Origin: Bacteroides neonati
GTDB lineage: Bacteria; Bacteroidota; Bacteroidia; Bacteroidales; Bacteroidaceae
DNA length: 64,000 bases
Reading direction: 5' to 3'
NCBI RefSeq assembly: GCF_000499785.1
Contig: NZ_HG726019.1
Coordinates: 630,645 to 694,644 of the forward strand
The translations under genes were made by a program, and so were the position numbers. Positions within the stretch are counted from its first letter, which is position 1. Each line of letters begins with the position of its first letter. The notes under the pieces were generated by a model that was not told the DNA's origin, ran no database searches, and was given only the letters and a program-made list of their open reading frames with translations. Shown here piece by piece: positions 17,455-27,359 of the stretch.

Positions 17455-19290
17455 TTATAGAGACTGCATATCATTCAGTCGTTTATAGTATCCTTCCATC
17501 GCGAGCAATTCTTCGTGCTTGCCACGCTCTACTATTTCTCCTTCGTACAATACACATATCTCATCGGCATTCTTAATAGTCGAAAGTCTATGGGCAATGG
17601 CAATGGTGGTACGCGTTTTCATTAATCGTTCCAAGGCCTCTTGTACCAAGCGTTCCGATTCGGTATCGAGCGCAGAGGTAGCCTCATCGAGAATCAAAAT
17701 CGGAGGATTCTTCAAGATAGCACGGGCTATACTGATACGCTGACGTTGTCCGCCGGATAGTTTGCTACCACGATCGCCGATATTCGTCTTATATCCTTCT
17801 TCTTTCTCCATAATGAAGTCGTGTGCATTGGCAATCTTGGCGGCTTCAATGACTTGCTCCATCGTTGCATTCTCTACTCCGAAAGCGATATTATTAAAGA
17901 AAGTATCGTTGAAGAGAATGGCGTCCTGATTCACATTACCAATCAAGCCACGCAAGTCGGCTATGCGTACATCTTTGATGCTTACTCCGTCGATAGATAT
18001 CTCTCCTTCTTGTACATCATGGTAACGAGGCAACAGATCAACAAGAGTCGATTTGCCCGATCCGGACTGTCCAACCAATGCAACTGTTTTACCCTTAGGC
18101 ACGGTCAAGCTGACATTTCTGAGCACTTCGCGACGACCGTCGTAGTTAAAAGAGATATTCTTAAACTCAATCTTATCATGAAGCCCATTTAATGGCTTAG
18201 GATTGGCAATCTCCACAATCTTATTCTCTGCTTTAAGAATCTTATCGACACGCTCCATCGAAGCTAGCCCCTTAGGGATGTTGTATCCAGCTTTCGAAAA
18301 CTCTTTCAGAGGGTTGATAACGCTGTAAAGAACTGTCATATAAACAATAAATAGTGGTGCATTGATGAATGAATCTTTTGCCAAAATCAAAGAACCACCA
18401 TACCACAATACAGCAACAATAAGCAATGTTCCCAGAAATTCACTCATTGGATGAGCCAATGACTGACGTATAGCCACCTTGTTGGTTGCATTACGATATT
18501 CATTGCTACATTTTGTGAAACGATCAACCATTTTCTTCTCGGCAACAAATGCCTTGATAATACGCAACCCACCCAATGTTTCTTCGAGTTGCGACATCGT
18601 ATCGCTCCATCGTGCCTGTGCTTCGTGCGATTGTCGTTTTAGCTTACGCCCTACTGTTCCCATCAACCAGCCCATACCCGGCAATACCAAAACGGTGAAA
18701 AGGGTCAACTGCCAACTCATGAAAATCAAAGTCACGAAATAAAACAGAATAAGAATTGGATTTTTGATCAACATATCGAGAGAACTTGTAATCGAATTCT
18801 CTACTTCACCGACATCACCACTCATACGAGCCATGATATCGCCTTTCCGCTCCTCCGAAAAAAAGCCCAAAGGCAGGCTCATAACCTTCGTATAGACCAT
18901 GATACGTATATCACGTACAACTCCCGTACGCAACGGAATCATAACAGCCGAAGAAGCAAAGTAACAGCCGGTTTTTATCAATGTCATGAAGGCTAAAAAC
19001 AACCCCAAAAACAATAGTGTCAACGATGGACCATTCACCTGAATCATCTGTGTTACGTAATAGTAAGCATTGTTGATTGCAATTTCTTTTAAGTCTCCCG
19101 TAGTGTCCCATGGCATAAGTTCATAGACATTGCTATCATTCATCTCGAATAGGATAGAAAGAATCGGAGCAAGCACCGTAAATGAGAACACATTGAAGAT
19201 AGCCGATAGAATATTTAAAAGTATAGCCCAACCTAAATACTTCTTATAAGGCGACACGAATCGTCGCATGAGTTGAAAGAATTCCTTCAT
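17455..19290 (-). CDS. MsbA-like ABC exporter (fused permease-ATPase)
   Basis: 611-residue half-transporter: about six membrane helices in residues 15-330, then an ATPase domain. It shows Walker A (VGQSGSGKST), the ABC signature LSGGQRQRIS, Walker B (ILILDEATSALD) and the H-loop IAIAHRLST. The group includes MsbA, which flips lipid A-core across the inner membrane, and other lipid or peptide exporters. Standing at the edge of a large lipooligosaccharide glycosylation region it is a good candidate for a lipid-linked saccharide or lipid A flippase; this is inference. A TATCTTTG box lies at 19317-19324 on the minus strand. Confidence 0.9.
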   Translation of the reverse strand: MKEFFQLMRRFVSPYKKYLGWAILLNILSAIFNVFSFTVLAPILSILFEMNDSNVYELMPWDTTGDLKEIAINNAYYYVTQMIQVNGPSLTLLFLGLFLAFMTLIKTGCYFASSAVMIPLRTGVVRDIRIMVYTKVMSLPLGFFSEERKGDIMARMSGDVGEVENSITSSLDMLIKNPILILFYFVTLIFMSWQLTLFTVLVLPGMGWLMGTVGRKLKRQSHEAQARWSDTMSQLEETLGGLRIIKAFVAEKKMVDRFTKCSNEYRNATNKVAIRQSLAHPMSEFLGTLLIVAVLWYGGSLILAKDSFINAPLFIVYMTVLYSVINPLKEFSKAGYNIPKGLASMERVDKILKAENKIVEIANPKPLNGLHDKIEFKNISFNYDGRREVLRNVSLTVPKGKTVALVGQSGSGKSTLVDLLPRYHDVQEGEISIDGVSIKDVRIADLRGLIGNVNQDAILFNDTFFNNIAFGVENATMEQVIEAAKIANAHDFIMEKEEGYKTNIGDRGSKLSGGQRQRISIARAILKNPPILILDEATSALDTESERLVQEALERLMKTRTTIAIAHRLSTIKNADEICVLYEGEIVERGKHEELLAMEGYYKRLNDMQSL

Positions 19291-19432
19291 TGATTGTGAA
19301 ATAATAATTTAAGGTGCAAAGATAGGAGAAATTCTTTGAAGTGTATAGGTATTGAAAACAATATATTTAGATCAACGAGGTTTAACAAAATTATTTTTTC
19401 TGAAAAGCCCCATGAATAATCAAAAGAATATC

Positions 19433-19440
19433 TATATTTG
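19433..19440 (+). promoter_or_regulatory. -7 box before the DUF1919 gene
   Basis: TATATTTG, an exact TAnnTTTG match, 16 bases before the preferred ATG at 19457. It rules against more upstream ATG codons (19352, 19412), which lie before the expected transcript start. Confidence 0.55.
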
Positions 19441-19456
19441 CAAAAAGATCAATGAT

Positions 19457-20059
19457 ATGATTATTTCTAAAAAGTTTTTAAGACAAATCTACACATGGAA
19501 TCTACGAAGGAAAAACAAAAATCATGATTTCAGTATCCTTAGTAGCAATTGTGTTGGAGCAATGGTTACCCATGATTTGGGCATACGCTTGAATAGTCCC
19601 ACAGTTAATTTATTCATGTATCCATCTGATTTTATCTCTTTCTTGGAGAATATAGAGACTAACCTATCAGCATCTATAGAAGACATTACAGGTGATTCAC
19701 CTTACCCTATTGGCTTATTAAACAATTCCATCCCAATCCATTTTTTACATTACGTATCATTCAACGATGCAGTAAATTGCTGGAAACGCAGAGCAGAAAG
19801 AGTCAACTTAAACAACTTATATATCGTATTGGTTGAGCGGGATGGCTGTACTTTCAATGACTTGAAACGATTTGATGCGCTACCCTATTCGCATAAAGTG
19901 ATTCTCTCTCACAAACAATATAAAAATATACAGTCAGCTCGTTTGATAGCAGGCTATGAAGAACAGAATGAAGTAGGATTAATAACGGAATATAACGGTT
20001 CTTGGGGAAAGAGACATTATGATCGTTTTAATTGGTTACAGTTTCTTAATTCAAATTAA
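19457..20059 (+). CDS. DUF1919 polysaccharide-associated protein
   Basis: About 200 residues of the DUF1919 family, found in capsule and exopolysaccharide loci and suspected to be acyl- or phospho-modifying or glycosyltransferase-like; no reaction is established. Family landmarks are FSILSSNCVGAMV near residue 25, LNSPTVNLFM, and the end region FDALPYSHKVILSH. The start at 19457 (MIISKKF) fits the -7 box just upstream and the usual family length. Base composition becomes clearly AT-rich from here on. It opens the plus-strand glycan genes, but a 337-base gap separates it from the next one. Confidence 0.8.
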   Translation: MIISKKFLRQIYTWNLRRKNKNHDFSILSSNCVGAMVTHDLGIRLNSPTVNLFMYPSDFISFLENIETNLSASIEDITGDSPYPIGLLNNSIPIHFLHYVSFNDAVNCWKRRAERVNLNNLYIVLVERDGCTFNDLKRFDALPYSHKVILSHKQYKNIQSARLIAGYEEQNEVGLITEYNGSWGKRHYDRFNWLQFLNSN

Positions 20060-20396
20060 AGTCCAAAGAATATAATTCATCTATAAATCAGTAATAAAAC
20101 ACTATTCATTTTTCACATAAACACTTAACATACAACCAGCCATAAGTGAAAAATTTATCCTTCGAGTTTTAAACTGAATAGCATTTTAAGTATAAAAACA
20201 CTTCGAAAAACTGACTCATATACTACTAAAGTTGCTCAATCATTTGACATGAATAGATTTCAGTGCAAACCATTTATACAGCATAAAAAGAATTTGTTTT
20301 TTAAGAAGCAAGATTTGCTATCAACGGAAATCTATCTATCTTTGTTACTCATATCAACAGAACAATTAATGATTTTCCAAGTAAATATCTACAAGA
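20060..20396. other. AT-rich spacer with the cassette promoter
   Basis: 337 bases without a convincing gene. The only signal I see is the promoter at 20314-20344. The rest is AT-rich with many stops in all frames. Confidence 0.7.
20314..20344 (+). promoter_or_regulatory. Promoter of the aminotransferase-led cassette
   Basis: TTTG (20314-20317), 19 bases, TATCTTTG (20337-20344): a textbook Bacteroides -33/-7 pair. The leader to the start at 20397 would be about 45 bases. Confidence 0.8.
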
Positions 20397-21509
20397 ATGA
20401 AGAATAAATCCATATACGTAACGTCTCCTTTACTCCCGCCGTTAGAGGACTTCACACTACTTCTAAAAGAAATCTGGAATAGTAAAACATTGACAAACAA
20501 TGGTAATTTTCATCAGCTTTTAGAAAAAGAGTTATGCAGTTATTTGAAAATCCCCTATCTTAGCTTATTTACTAACGGAACACTTCCACTCATTGTAGCA
20601 TTGCAGGCTTTACGCATTACTGGCGAAGTAATTACAACCCCTTACAGCTTCGTTGCCACAACTCATTCTTTATGGTGGAATGGTATTAAACCAGTTTTTG
20701 TTGATATTGACCCAATAACATGCAACCTCGACCCCAATAAAATAGAGGCTGCAATTACCCCTTTGACTACAGCAATTATGCCCGTACATGTATACGGACA
20801 CCCTTGTGATACCGAGCAAATTCAAAAGATTGCGGATAAATACGGTTTAAAAGTTATTTACGATGCAGCTCACGCATTTGGTGTAGAAACAGCAGGCAAA
20901 TCAATACTCGAACATGGAGATATGGCAACACTCAGTTTTCATGCTACAAAAGTATATAACACAATAGAAGGAGGGGCTTTAATTTGTCATGATGAGCAAA
21001 CAAAAAAGCGGATTGATTACCTCAAGAATTTCGGTTTTGCAGGCGAAACAACAATTGTAGCTCCTGGTATTAATGGAAAAATGGATGAAGTACGAGCAGC
21101 TTTTGGATTATTGAGCCTTAAGATGGTGGATAGAGCCATCCAATCTCGTCAAGAAATTGCTTTACAATATCAAGCAGGCTTAGAGGCAGCCTCAGGCATC
21201 ACCTGCATGAAAGGGATAGGTGATACCAAATTAAACTATTCTTATTTTCCCATTTTTGTAGATGCCGATCAGTATGGTATGACACGAGATGAGCTTTATT
21301 GTAAAATGAAAGAAAAGAATATTTTTGGCAGGCGATATTTCTACCCACTTATCAGTAATTTTTCAACTTATAAAGGTTTAAATTCAGCGAAGCCAGAGAA
21401 TCTTCCAAATGCCACAAAAATAGCTAACAGTGTTATCTGTCTGCCGATTTATGATGGTCTTAAGCAAGAAGAAGTTGCATCCATTATCAACCTCATCATC
21501 GAAAAATAA
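20397..21509 (+). CDS. DegT/DnrJ/EryC1-type PLP aminotransferase
   Basis: 370-residue fold-type I aminotransferase of the sugar aminotransferase group. The PLP lysine is in LSFHATKVYNT (about residue 187). The aspartate/His environment VIYDAAHAFGVE and the substrate loop TTPYSFVATTHSLWW are typical. Family members transfer an amino group to a nucleotide-linked keto-sugar, giving amino sugars for surface glycans. It is the first gene of a tightly packed operon; its stop overlaps the next start by one base (TAATG). The sugar cannot be named from the sequence. Confidence 0.92.
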   Translation: MKNKSIYVTSPLLPPLEDFTLLLKEIWNSKTLTNNGNFHQLLEKELCSYLKIPYLSLFTNGTLPLIVALQALRITGEVITTPYSFVATTHSLWWNGIKPVFVDIDPITCNLDPNKIEAAITPLTTAIMPVHVYGHPCDTEQIQKIADKYGLKVIYDAAHAFGVETAGKSILEHGDMATLSFHATKVYNTIEGGALICHDEQTKKRIDYLKNFGFAGETTIVAPGINGKMDEVRAAFGLLSLKMVDRAIQSRQEIALQYQAGLEAASGITCMKGIGDTKLNYSYFPIFVDADQYGMTRDELYCKMKEKNIFGRRYFYPLISNFSTYKGLNSAKPENLPNATKIANSVICLPIYDGLKQEEVASIINLIIEK

Positions 21510-22738
21510 TGAATCAATCAACAGCTGACCTTATTCCAGATTTAAATACACCCTTCTTTTTATTTGAAGAAGAGGTCCTGCAAAACGAGATAGACTCGTT
21601 GAAGGTTGCATTAAAAAAATATTGGCCAAATTATAAAATAGGATATTCTGTTAAAACCAATTCATTTCCTCCTCTTGCGAGTTATCTACAGACCCAAGGT
21701 ATCTTGGCCGAAGTAGTTTCAGAAGACGAGTATCAATTGGCTCGTCGGATAGGATATACTTCTAGCGAACTGATTTGTAATGGCCCAATAAAAAAACGCT
21801 CATGGATAGAAGAGTTATTAGCCGACAATATTCTTCTAAACATTGACTCTCATAGAGAAATTACGTATGTTTCCGAATATGCCAATCAACACCCTGATCA
21901 AGAATTACATGTTGGACTACGCATTAACCTTCATCTGGAGACAGCATTTCCAAATGAGTCAAATGCAGGCAGTGAAGGAAGCCGATTTGGCTTTTGTGCA
22001 GAGAACAAAGAGCTTAGTAGAGTTATTAAGCGATTAAGTAACCATCCGAATATTACAATTTCAGGTCTTCACTTACATACAAGTACTAAGACCCGTAGTG
22101 TCGAAATCTACCGATGGCTAGTATCTCAATTTGCAAAATTGGCTAAAGAATACGATCTCGACCAGATTCAATACATAGACATAGGAGGGGGGTTTTATGG
22201 AGGCATTCCAGATAAGCCTAATTGGGAAGACTATTTGAAAGGAATATCTGATGAGCTAAGGCTAAATAATTATTTACCTGAATCTCTTACATTAATTATA
22301 GAACCAGGTGCAAGTTTATTAGCCGGATGCTTTAGCTATTTCTGTGAAGTTATCGATGTGAAGCAAAACATCAATCAACACCTTATCACATTAAATGGGA
22401 GTAGAATACATATTGATCCCCTCATGCACAAAACCACCTATTTTCATAAAATAATAAGAAAAAAGAGAGAAGCATCCAATTCTTTCATAACAGATCAACA
22501 ACAACTAACTGGTTTTACCTGTTTAGAAAACGACCGATTCTTTAAGTTATGCAATGAACCTCTTTTAGAAGAAGGGGATATTATTGAATTTAATAAAGTT
22601 GGTGCCTATACACTAACCTTGGCACCATTGTTTATTACATACTATCCGGAAGTATACGTACATCGAATGAATGGAAAAATCGAATGTTTAAGAAAAAAGT
22701 GGGGTGTTGATGAATTTCTACAACTATCTAAAATATAA
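21509..22738 (+). CDS. Fold-III PLP decarboxylase-like enzyme (LysA-like)
   Basis: 409 residues related to diaminopimelate/ornithine decarboxylases. PLP lysine: YKIGYSVKTN (about residue 48). The glycine-rich phosphate site YIDIGGGFYGG, the IIEPGASLL strand, and a C-terminal TCLENDRF, resembling the C-x-E-x-D motif of diaminopimelate decarboxylases, followed by GDIIEFNKVGAYT, indicate an intact active site. HLHTSTKTRS replaces the usual GSQ stretch, so this is a divergent branch and probably not LysA itself. Sitting between an aminotransferase and an ATP-grasp enzyme it may make an amine building block. Confidence 0.88.
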   Translation: MNQSTADLIPDLNTPFFLFEEEVLQNEIDSLKVALKKYWPNYKIGYSVKTNSFPPLASYLQTQGILAEVVSEDEYQLARRIGYTSSELICNGPIKKRSWIEELLADNILLNIDSHREITYVSEYANQHPDQELHVGLRINLHLETAFPNESNAGSEGSRFGFCAENKELSRVIKRLSNHPNITISGLHLHTSTKTRSVEIYRWLVSQFAKLAKEYDLDQIQYIDIGGGFYGGIPDKPNWEDYLKGISDELRLNNYLPESLTLIIEPGASLLAGCFSYFCEVIDVKQNINQHLITLNGSRIHIDPLMHKTTYFHKIIRKKREASNSFITDQQQLTGFTCLENDRFFKLCNEPLLEEGDIIEFNKVGAYTLTLAPLFITYYPEVYVHRMNGKIECLRKKWGVDEFLQLSKI

Positions 22739-22741
22739 GTT

Positions 22742-23707
22742 ATGAATATATTGATAACCGCCATTGGCTCTATGTCTGCTGCTTGCGTTATTTCAGAATT
22801 ACGCGCGGATTCTCATTTGGTCGTTGGATGCGACATTTATCCACCAGAATGGCATGCCGAATCACAACTATGCGATTATGTATACCAAGCCCCTTTAGCC
22901 AGCGATCAAGAAACATACATCGATTTCCTATTAAAGACTGCCAAATCCCATCAAATAAGCTACTTAATACCACTCACCGACCTAGAAATAGATGTGATCA
23001 ATTCTTACCGCGACTTATTTACAGCTCACAATATTATACTTTGTATGCCAGCAGTTGATACGATACAGATTGCTCGCAATAAATTTAATCTATACAATAA
23101 GTTTAAATTCGATTCAAACGTTCCTTCAATAAAAACCTACTTATGCCCTACCGACGCTGTAGATAAATCATCACTTCCATATATCGCAAAACCATTTAAT
23201 GGTCGAAGTAGCGAGGGACTTATGCGCATTTATACAGAAAACGAGCTAAATTTGATCAGACAAACACCCGGATATATCTTACAAGAATATAAAGAAGGAA
23301 GTATATTTACAGTAGATTATGTACGTTGCGAGTATACCGACCATGATTTCTCTATCGCAAGGATGGAATTATTACGAACAAAAAATGGAGCTGGACTTAC
23401 AATAAAAATCATCAAAGATGATTCACTAACAAAGTTAGTTTCTTATATCGGCAAAGCACTCCGCGTCAATGGATGCATCAATATGGAGTTTATCAAACAG
23501 AACGGTCAATATTACCTGATTGACATTAACCCTCGCTTCTCTGCAGGGGTCGCATTCTCTCACGTCGGTGGATATAAAATGGTTCAAAGTCATTTGAATT
23601 GCTTTATAGGCAAAGATATTTATCCTCCCATTTCGGTTTCAGAACAGATCATTACAAAAAAGCACAAAGAAGAAGTTTTATTTAAAACAAGAAAAGATGA
23701 TGAATAA
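22742..23707 (+). CDS. ATP-grasp ligase-like protein
   Basis: 321-residue enzyme of the ATP-grasp/carbamoyl-phosphate-synthase-like group. The N-terminal part resembles a preATP-grasp Rossmann-like domain (NILITAIGSMSAACVI). The ATP-grasp part has PYIAKPFNGRSSEG, YILQEYKEG, and the Mg2+ site YYLIDINPRFSAG. Such enzymes join a carboxylate to an amine or thiol via an acyl phosphate. It starts 3 bases after the decarboxylase and overlaps the epimerase by 11 bases, so the four enzymes are probably coexpressed. It could attach an amino acid or amine to a sugar; this is inference. Confidence 0.87.
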   Translation: MNILITAIGSMSAACVISELRADSHLVVGCDIYPPEWHAESQLCDYVYQAPLASDQETYIDFLLKTAKSHQISYLIPLTDLEIDVINSYRDLFTAHNIILCMPAVDTIQIARNKFNLYNKFKFDSNVPSIKTYLCPTDAVDKSSLPYIAKPFNGRSSEGLMRIYTENELNLIRQTPGYILQEYKEGSIFTVDYVRCEYTDHDFSIARMELLRTKNGAGLTIKIIKDDSLTKLVSYIGKALRVNGCINMEFIKQNGQYYLIDINPRFSAGVAFSHVGGYKMVQSHLNCFIGKDIYPPISVSEQIITKKHKEEVLFKTRKDDE

Positions 23708-24707
23708 AGGAAGAGTAGTCGTATTCGGTGCAACAGGAAATTTGGGGGCATATACTGCTCTACAGTTGAAATCTAGCGGATTCGATGTTATTGCCGTAGG
23801 TGGAAGAAACTCTGATAACGGTTTCTTCTCAGAACTTGGAATCGAGTATTATTCTATTGATATTTGTGACAGCAACTCTTTTGCCAAATTACCACAGAAG
23901 GAAATTGATGCGGTCGTTCATTTTGCAGGTGAGTTACCTTCAAGATATGAATACAACCCAAGAAAGCTCATAGATTCTATTGTTCAGGGCACATTAAATG
24001 TTCTCGAATACATAAGATTGACCGGTGCCAATAAAATAGTATTTCCGCAAACCCCATTTGATGTTTGGTATCGGCACAATACTCAAACACTTATTGAAGC
24101 TGACGATCAGCGAAGCTTTCCCTTAACAGGGGATCACTCCATATATACAATAGCCAAGAACACAGCAGTAGATTTAATTGAGCATTACCACCACACCTTC
24201 GGTATCTCACGCTTTATACTTCGCTTTTTCACCATATACCAATATCACCCGAACCCATATCACTATGCCGAAGGGACCCGAAAGATGATGCCATATCGCA
24301 TACTAATAGAGCGAGCAATGAAAGGCGAAGATATTGAGGTATGGGGTAACCCTTCTCTTACAAAAGAGATCGTATATATAAAAGATTTCACGCATTTAGT
24401 CAATCTTTGCATCTCTTCCAATAGCAAGGGAGGCATATATAACGTAGGAGGGAAACGTGTCTCTCTAGAAGAACAAATACAAGGTATTATAGAGGTGTTT
24501 TCTCCTCAAGACCACCCCTCACAGAAAAAATATCTCCCCGAGAAGCCTAATGCATTATTGGCCGGATTTAACACGAATAAAACAGAAAAAGAGCTAGGGT
24601 ATAAACCGAGATACTCTTATATCGAAGCGATGGCTGATTTCTATAAAGAAATGCAGAATGAACCATTTGCAAAACTATGGGGAGTAAAAGAAGATTATTT
24701 AGAATAA
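23697..24707 (+). CDS. NAD-dependent epimerase/dehydratase
   Basis: 336-residue extended short-chain dehydrogenase. It has the dinucleotide motif VVVFGATGNLGAYTA at the N terminus and the active-site YTIAK (within SIYTIAKNTAVD). Typical substrates are nucleotide sugars; the region QYHPNPYHYAEGTRKM should line the sugar pocket. The start may be the ATG at 23697 or the one at 23700. Its start lies inside the ATP-grasp gene, so translation is probably coupled. The specific reaction (epimerase, dehydratase or reductase) is undetermined. Confidence 0.9.
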   Translation: MMNKGRVVVFGATGNLGAYTALQLKSSGFDVIAVGGRNSDNGFFSELGIEYYSIDICDSNSFAKLPQKEIDAVVHFAGELPSRYEYNPRKLIDSIVQGTLNVLEYIRLTGANKIVFPQTPFDVWYRHNTQTLIEADDQRSFPLTGDHSIYTIAKNTAVDLIEHYHHTFGISRFILRFFTIYQYHPNPYHYAEGTRKMMPYRILIERAMKGEDIEVWGNPSLTKEIVYIKDFTHLVNLCISSNSKGGIYNVGGKRVSLEEQIQGIIEVFSPQDHPSQKKYLPEKPNALLAGFNTNKTEKELGYKPRYSYIEAMADFYKEMQNEPFAKLWGVKEDYLE

Positions 24708-24719
24708 ATCAGAAGTTAT

Positions 24720-25634
24720 ATGTCTACACCAACAGTCAGTATCATTTGCGATGTATATAATCATGGACCTTATATCCGACAATGCTTAGAAGGCTTTGTT
24801 AATCAGCAGACAAGTTTCCCATTCGAAGTACTGATACACGACGATGCCTCTACTGATAATTCTGCAGAAATCATTCGCGAATATGAAGCAAAATATCCGG
24901 AGATAATCAAACCAATTTATCAATCAGAGAACAAATACTCAAAAAAAATTAGTATTTGGTGCAACTTTCAATTCCCAAGGATAAAAGGGAAATACGTTGC
25001 TTTCTGCGAAGGAGATGATTACTGGACTGACACTCTAAAATTAGCAAAACAAGTCACTTTTTTAGAGGCAAATCCAGATTATACTCTATCATATTCAAAA
25101 GCAAAAATATATAATCAAGTGATTAATCAGTTTGAAAATTATACATTTGGACATTTAGTAAACTCATATAAAAAGCTATTAGAGGATAACCATATTCCTA
25201 CACCTTCAGTATGTCTACGAACCAATATTATTAATACATACATAGAATCCATACTAAAGAATCAGAACTGGCGTATTGGGGATTATCCTCTATGGTTACA
25301 TGCTGCGGGATGTGGGAAGATACAGTTTATAAACGAAACAACTTGCGTCTACCGGGTACTTCCTTGTTCTGCAAGCCATCATAAGACATTTATAGAGATT
25401 TTGAATTTTCGTGAGGAAGTCGTTTCTATAAAAAAAACATTACTAGAAAAGCACAAATTAAATATATTCACCAAATGGTACATACTTAACAAAACATACT
25501 TATCACTATTAGAACTATGTATAGAGTATAAGGATAAAAAAGGGACACGGAAATACCTTTCAAAATCATTTCCATATGATAGTCGATCATTAAAAAAATG
25601 GATATTTTTTCTACAAAAATATATCAGAATGTAA
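24720..25634 (+). CDS. Family 2 glycosyltransferase
   Basis: 304 residues with a GT-A domain. It starts VSIICDVYNHGPYIRQC, has the acidic DDASTDNS loop and a metal-binding EGDDYWTD around residue 100. The C terminus is Lys-rich and may sit on the membrane. It is the fifth and last gene of the aminotransferase cassette and would add the sugar that the preceding enzymes make. A convergent GT32 gene begins 57 bases downstream. Confidence 0.9.
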   Translation: MSTPTVSIICDVYNHGPYIRQCLEGFVNQQTSFPFEVLIHDDASTDNSAEIIREYEAKYPEIIKPIYQSENKYSKKISIWCNFQFPRIKGKYVAFCEGDDYWTDTLKLAKQVTFLEANPDYTLSYSKAKIYNQVINQFENYTFGHLVNSYKKLLEDNHIPTPSVCLRTNIINTYIESILKNQNWRIGDYPLWLHAAGCGKIQFINETTCVYRVLPCSASHHKTFIEILNFREEVVSIKKTLLEKHKLNIFTKWYILNKTYLSLLELCIEYKDKKGTRKYLSKSFPYDSRSLKKWIFFLQKYIRM

Positions 25635-25691
25635 GACTTTAACACGTAAATCAACCTCTCCCAAATAAAAAAAACGATATCATATATTTCG

Positions 25692-26393
25692 TCAAGAAAA
25701 GCCCAACAAGCGATGAAACCAAAGTTTAATCCTTTTAAACAACGACTTCTTCTTTTTCCAAGATCCGGCAAAATGATGGATTGAATAGGTATTTTCTGTT
25801 ACTTTTAGTTCTTTCGTATCCCATGTTTTCGGACTAAAGTAATCAATCGGCAATATAGATATAACTTTTGAATCCATATTAAATTCTCTGATAGAAGGTA
25901 TTTCTTCAAGAGTATAGTTCCGGTTAATATGTTCAAGCATAATAGCAGGAAGAGGCAAAATATCAGACTGCAACTTATCAATAATAAATTTACGATTTTT
26001 ATAATAGTTCAATAAATCAAGAAGCAACGGATGCTCTTTTTCAAACCCTATAGTAGCTGCTTCAATGCCATATGCAGTATTTTCCCTGCCAATAAAATAA
26101 GGTAATTTCAACAAATCATCGAATGATCTTATTACTTCAACATCACAATCTAGATATATTCCCCCTTCGTGATATAGCGCATAAAAGCGTATGTAATCTG
26201 CTGCAAAAGCATACTTTTGTTGCAAATAAGACTCTTTAACCCAAATAGAAGATTCTATGTCAAAATTAGAGAAATTCCATAATTTAAATTCATAATCAGG
26301 AAGATATCTTTTCCAACTCAGCATACATGCTTTGATATCGTCAGGGAAAGGGTCTTTACTTAACCAGCAATAATGAATAATTTTAGGTATCAT
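25692..26393 (-). CDS. GT32-type glycosyltransferase (DXD sugar transferase)
   Basis: 233-residue cytoplasmic protein of the glycosyltransferase sugar-binding DXD family. Signature: IPKIIHYCWLSKDPFP at the N terminus and YALYHEGGIYLDCDVEV, where DCD is the metal/nucleotide-sugar DXD. The Cps/OCH1-like family adds mannose, galactose or similar sugars to surface glycans. Third gene of a three-glycosyltransferase minus-strand operon starting at 28328; 16 bases separate it from the GT8 gene. Confidence 0.9.
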   Translation of the reverse strand: MIPKIIHYCWLSKDPFPDDIKACMLSWKRYLPDYEFKLWNFSNFDIESSIWVKESYLQQKYAFAADYIRFYALYHEGGIYLDCDVEVIRSFDDLLKLPYFIGRENTAYGIEAATIGFEKEHPLLLDLLNYYKNRKFIIDKLQSDILPLPAIMLEHINRNYTLEEIPSIREFNMDSKVISILPIDYFSPKTWDTKELKVTENTYSIHHFAGSWKKKKSLFKRIKLWFHRLLGFS

Positions 26394-26409
26394 AATGAAT
26401 TTATTTTAG

Positions 26410-27336
26410 TCAGATTTTGATTTTTGCATAAAGAGACTCAGCTTGATCTAATGTACACCCACAGAACACAAGAAGATTAACAGGGAATTTAAATTTTCTA
26501 AACACATAAGAATAGGAACGATTTTGCTTTCCCCAAGAGATACCCTTTAGATGTTTATAATACTCATCTTTCAAGGGATGCGAACAACCATGATGCCACG
26601 GCTTCAACGGCCCAGAGAAATGAATTACCTTTGCCGATTTCTGTCTAATGGCTAGGTTATTCAAATATTTCACTGGTATCAATGGTTTTTTATTAAAGAA
26701 GCAATCCAGCATATTCCAACTTATATCTATAAACAAAACTGTTCCGTGAAGTAAGGCATTCATAACATCTTGGTCATGAAGCTCAATTTTCTGATAATTA
26801 TTCGCGATATAATCCAATGCAATATTAGTAAAATCAATAGATCTTAAATAATCAATATTAAGTAATACCAAGCCAGCATTAAAATAGGACTCAGATTCAT
26901 CATACCCTAAGCGCAAAGGGTGACGATTAGGAGCATCTTCAATTCCTGCTAGTGAATATTGGCTGAGATCAAGACTATACAAGTCAGAAATATCTCCATT
27001 AAAAACAATATCTGAATCAACATACAACGCCTTGCTAATAGTTGAAGGTAAAGTTTGTGGAATAAACAAACGAAGATAAGTCGCTAATGATAAATAGTCA
27101 GCTTGTTTTATTGGAAAAGAATTAATAAGAGCTGGATCAATCTCAATAAACACAATTTTATTCCCATAAGAATGAACGAGTTCCTCTAGTTTCTTCTTAT
27201 GTTCATTTTTTACCTGCAAGGAATATACATATATTGTGAAATGATCTTTATTAGTGACAAATAAAGAAACTAACATCACAGCACAATGCTGATAGTAATT
27301 ATCGTCAATTCCACATACTATATTTTTAGATTCCAT
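26410..27336 (-). CDS. GT8-family glycosyltransferase
   Basis: 308 residues. GT8 features: IVCGIDDNYYQHCAVML at the N terminus, ALYVDSDIVF with the DSD metal site, SYFNAGLVLLNID, LHDQDVMNAL, and a late VIHFSGPLKPWH. Members transfer glucose or galactose in LPS outer core. It lies between a GT2 gene (23-base gap) and the GT32 gene, all on the minus strand, consistent with sequential additions to one oligosaccharide. Confidence 0.93.
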   Translation of the reverse strand: MESKNIVCGIDDNYYQHCAVMLVSLFVTNKDHFTIYVYSLQVKNEHKKKLEELVHSYGNKIVFIEIDPALINSFPIKQADYLSLATYLRLFIPQTLPSTISKALYVDSDIVFNGDISDLYSLDLSQYSLAGIEDAPNRHPLRLGYDESESYFNAGLVLLNIDYLRSIDFTNIALDYIANNYQKIELHDQDVMNALLHGTVLFIDISWNMLDCFFNKKPLIPVKYLNNLAIRQKSAKVIHFSGPLKPWHHGCSHPLKDEYYKHLKGISWGKQNRSYSYVFRKFKFPVNLLVFCGCTLDQAESLYAKIKI

Positions 27337-27359
27337 ATTTCTAATTACTTAATATATAC

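Noticed and set aside
20060..20396. Small RNA gene in the AT-rich spacer
   Set aside because: A promoter is visible but it leads directly into the aminotransferase gene; no stable structure or terminator seen.
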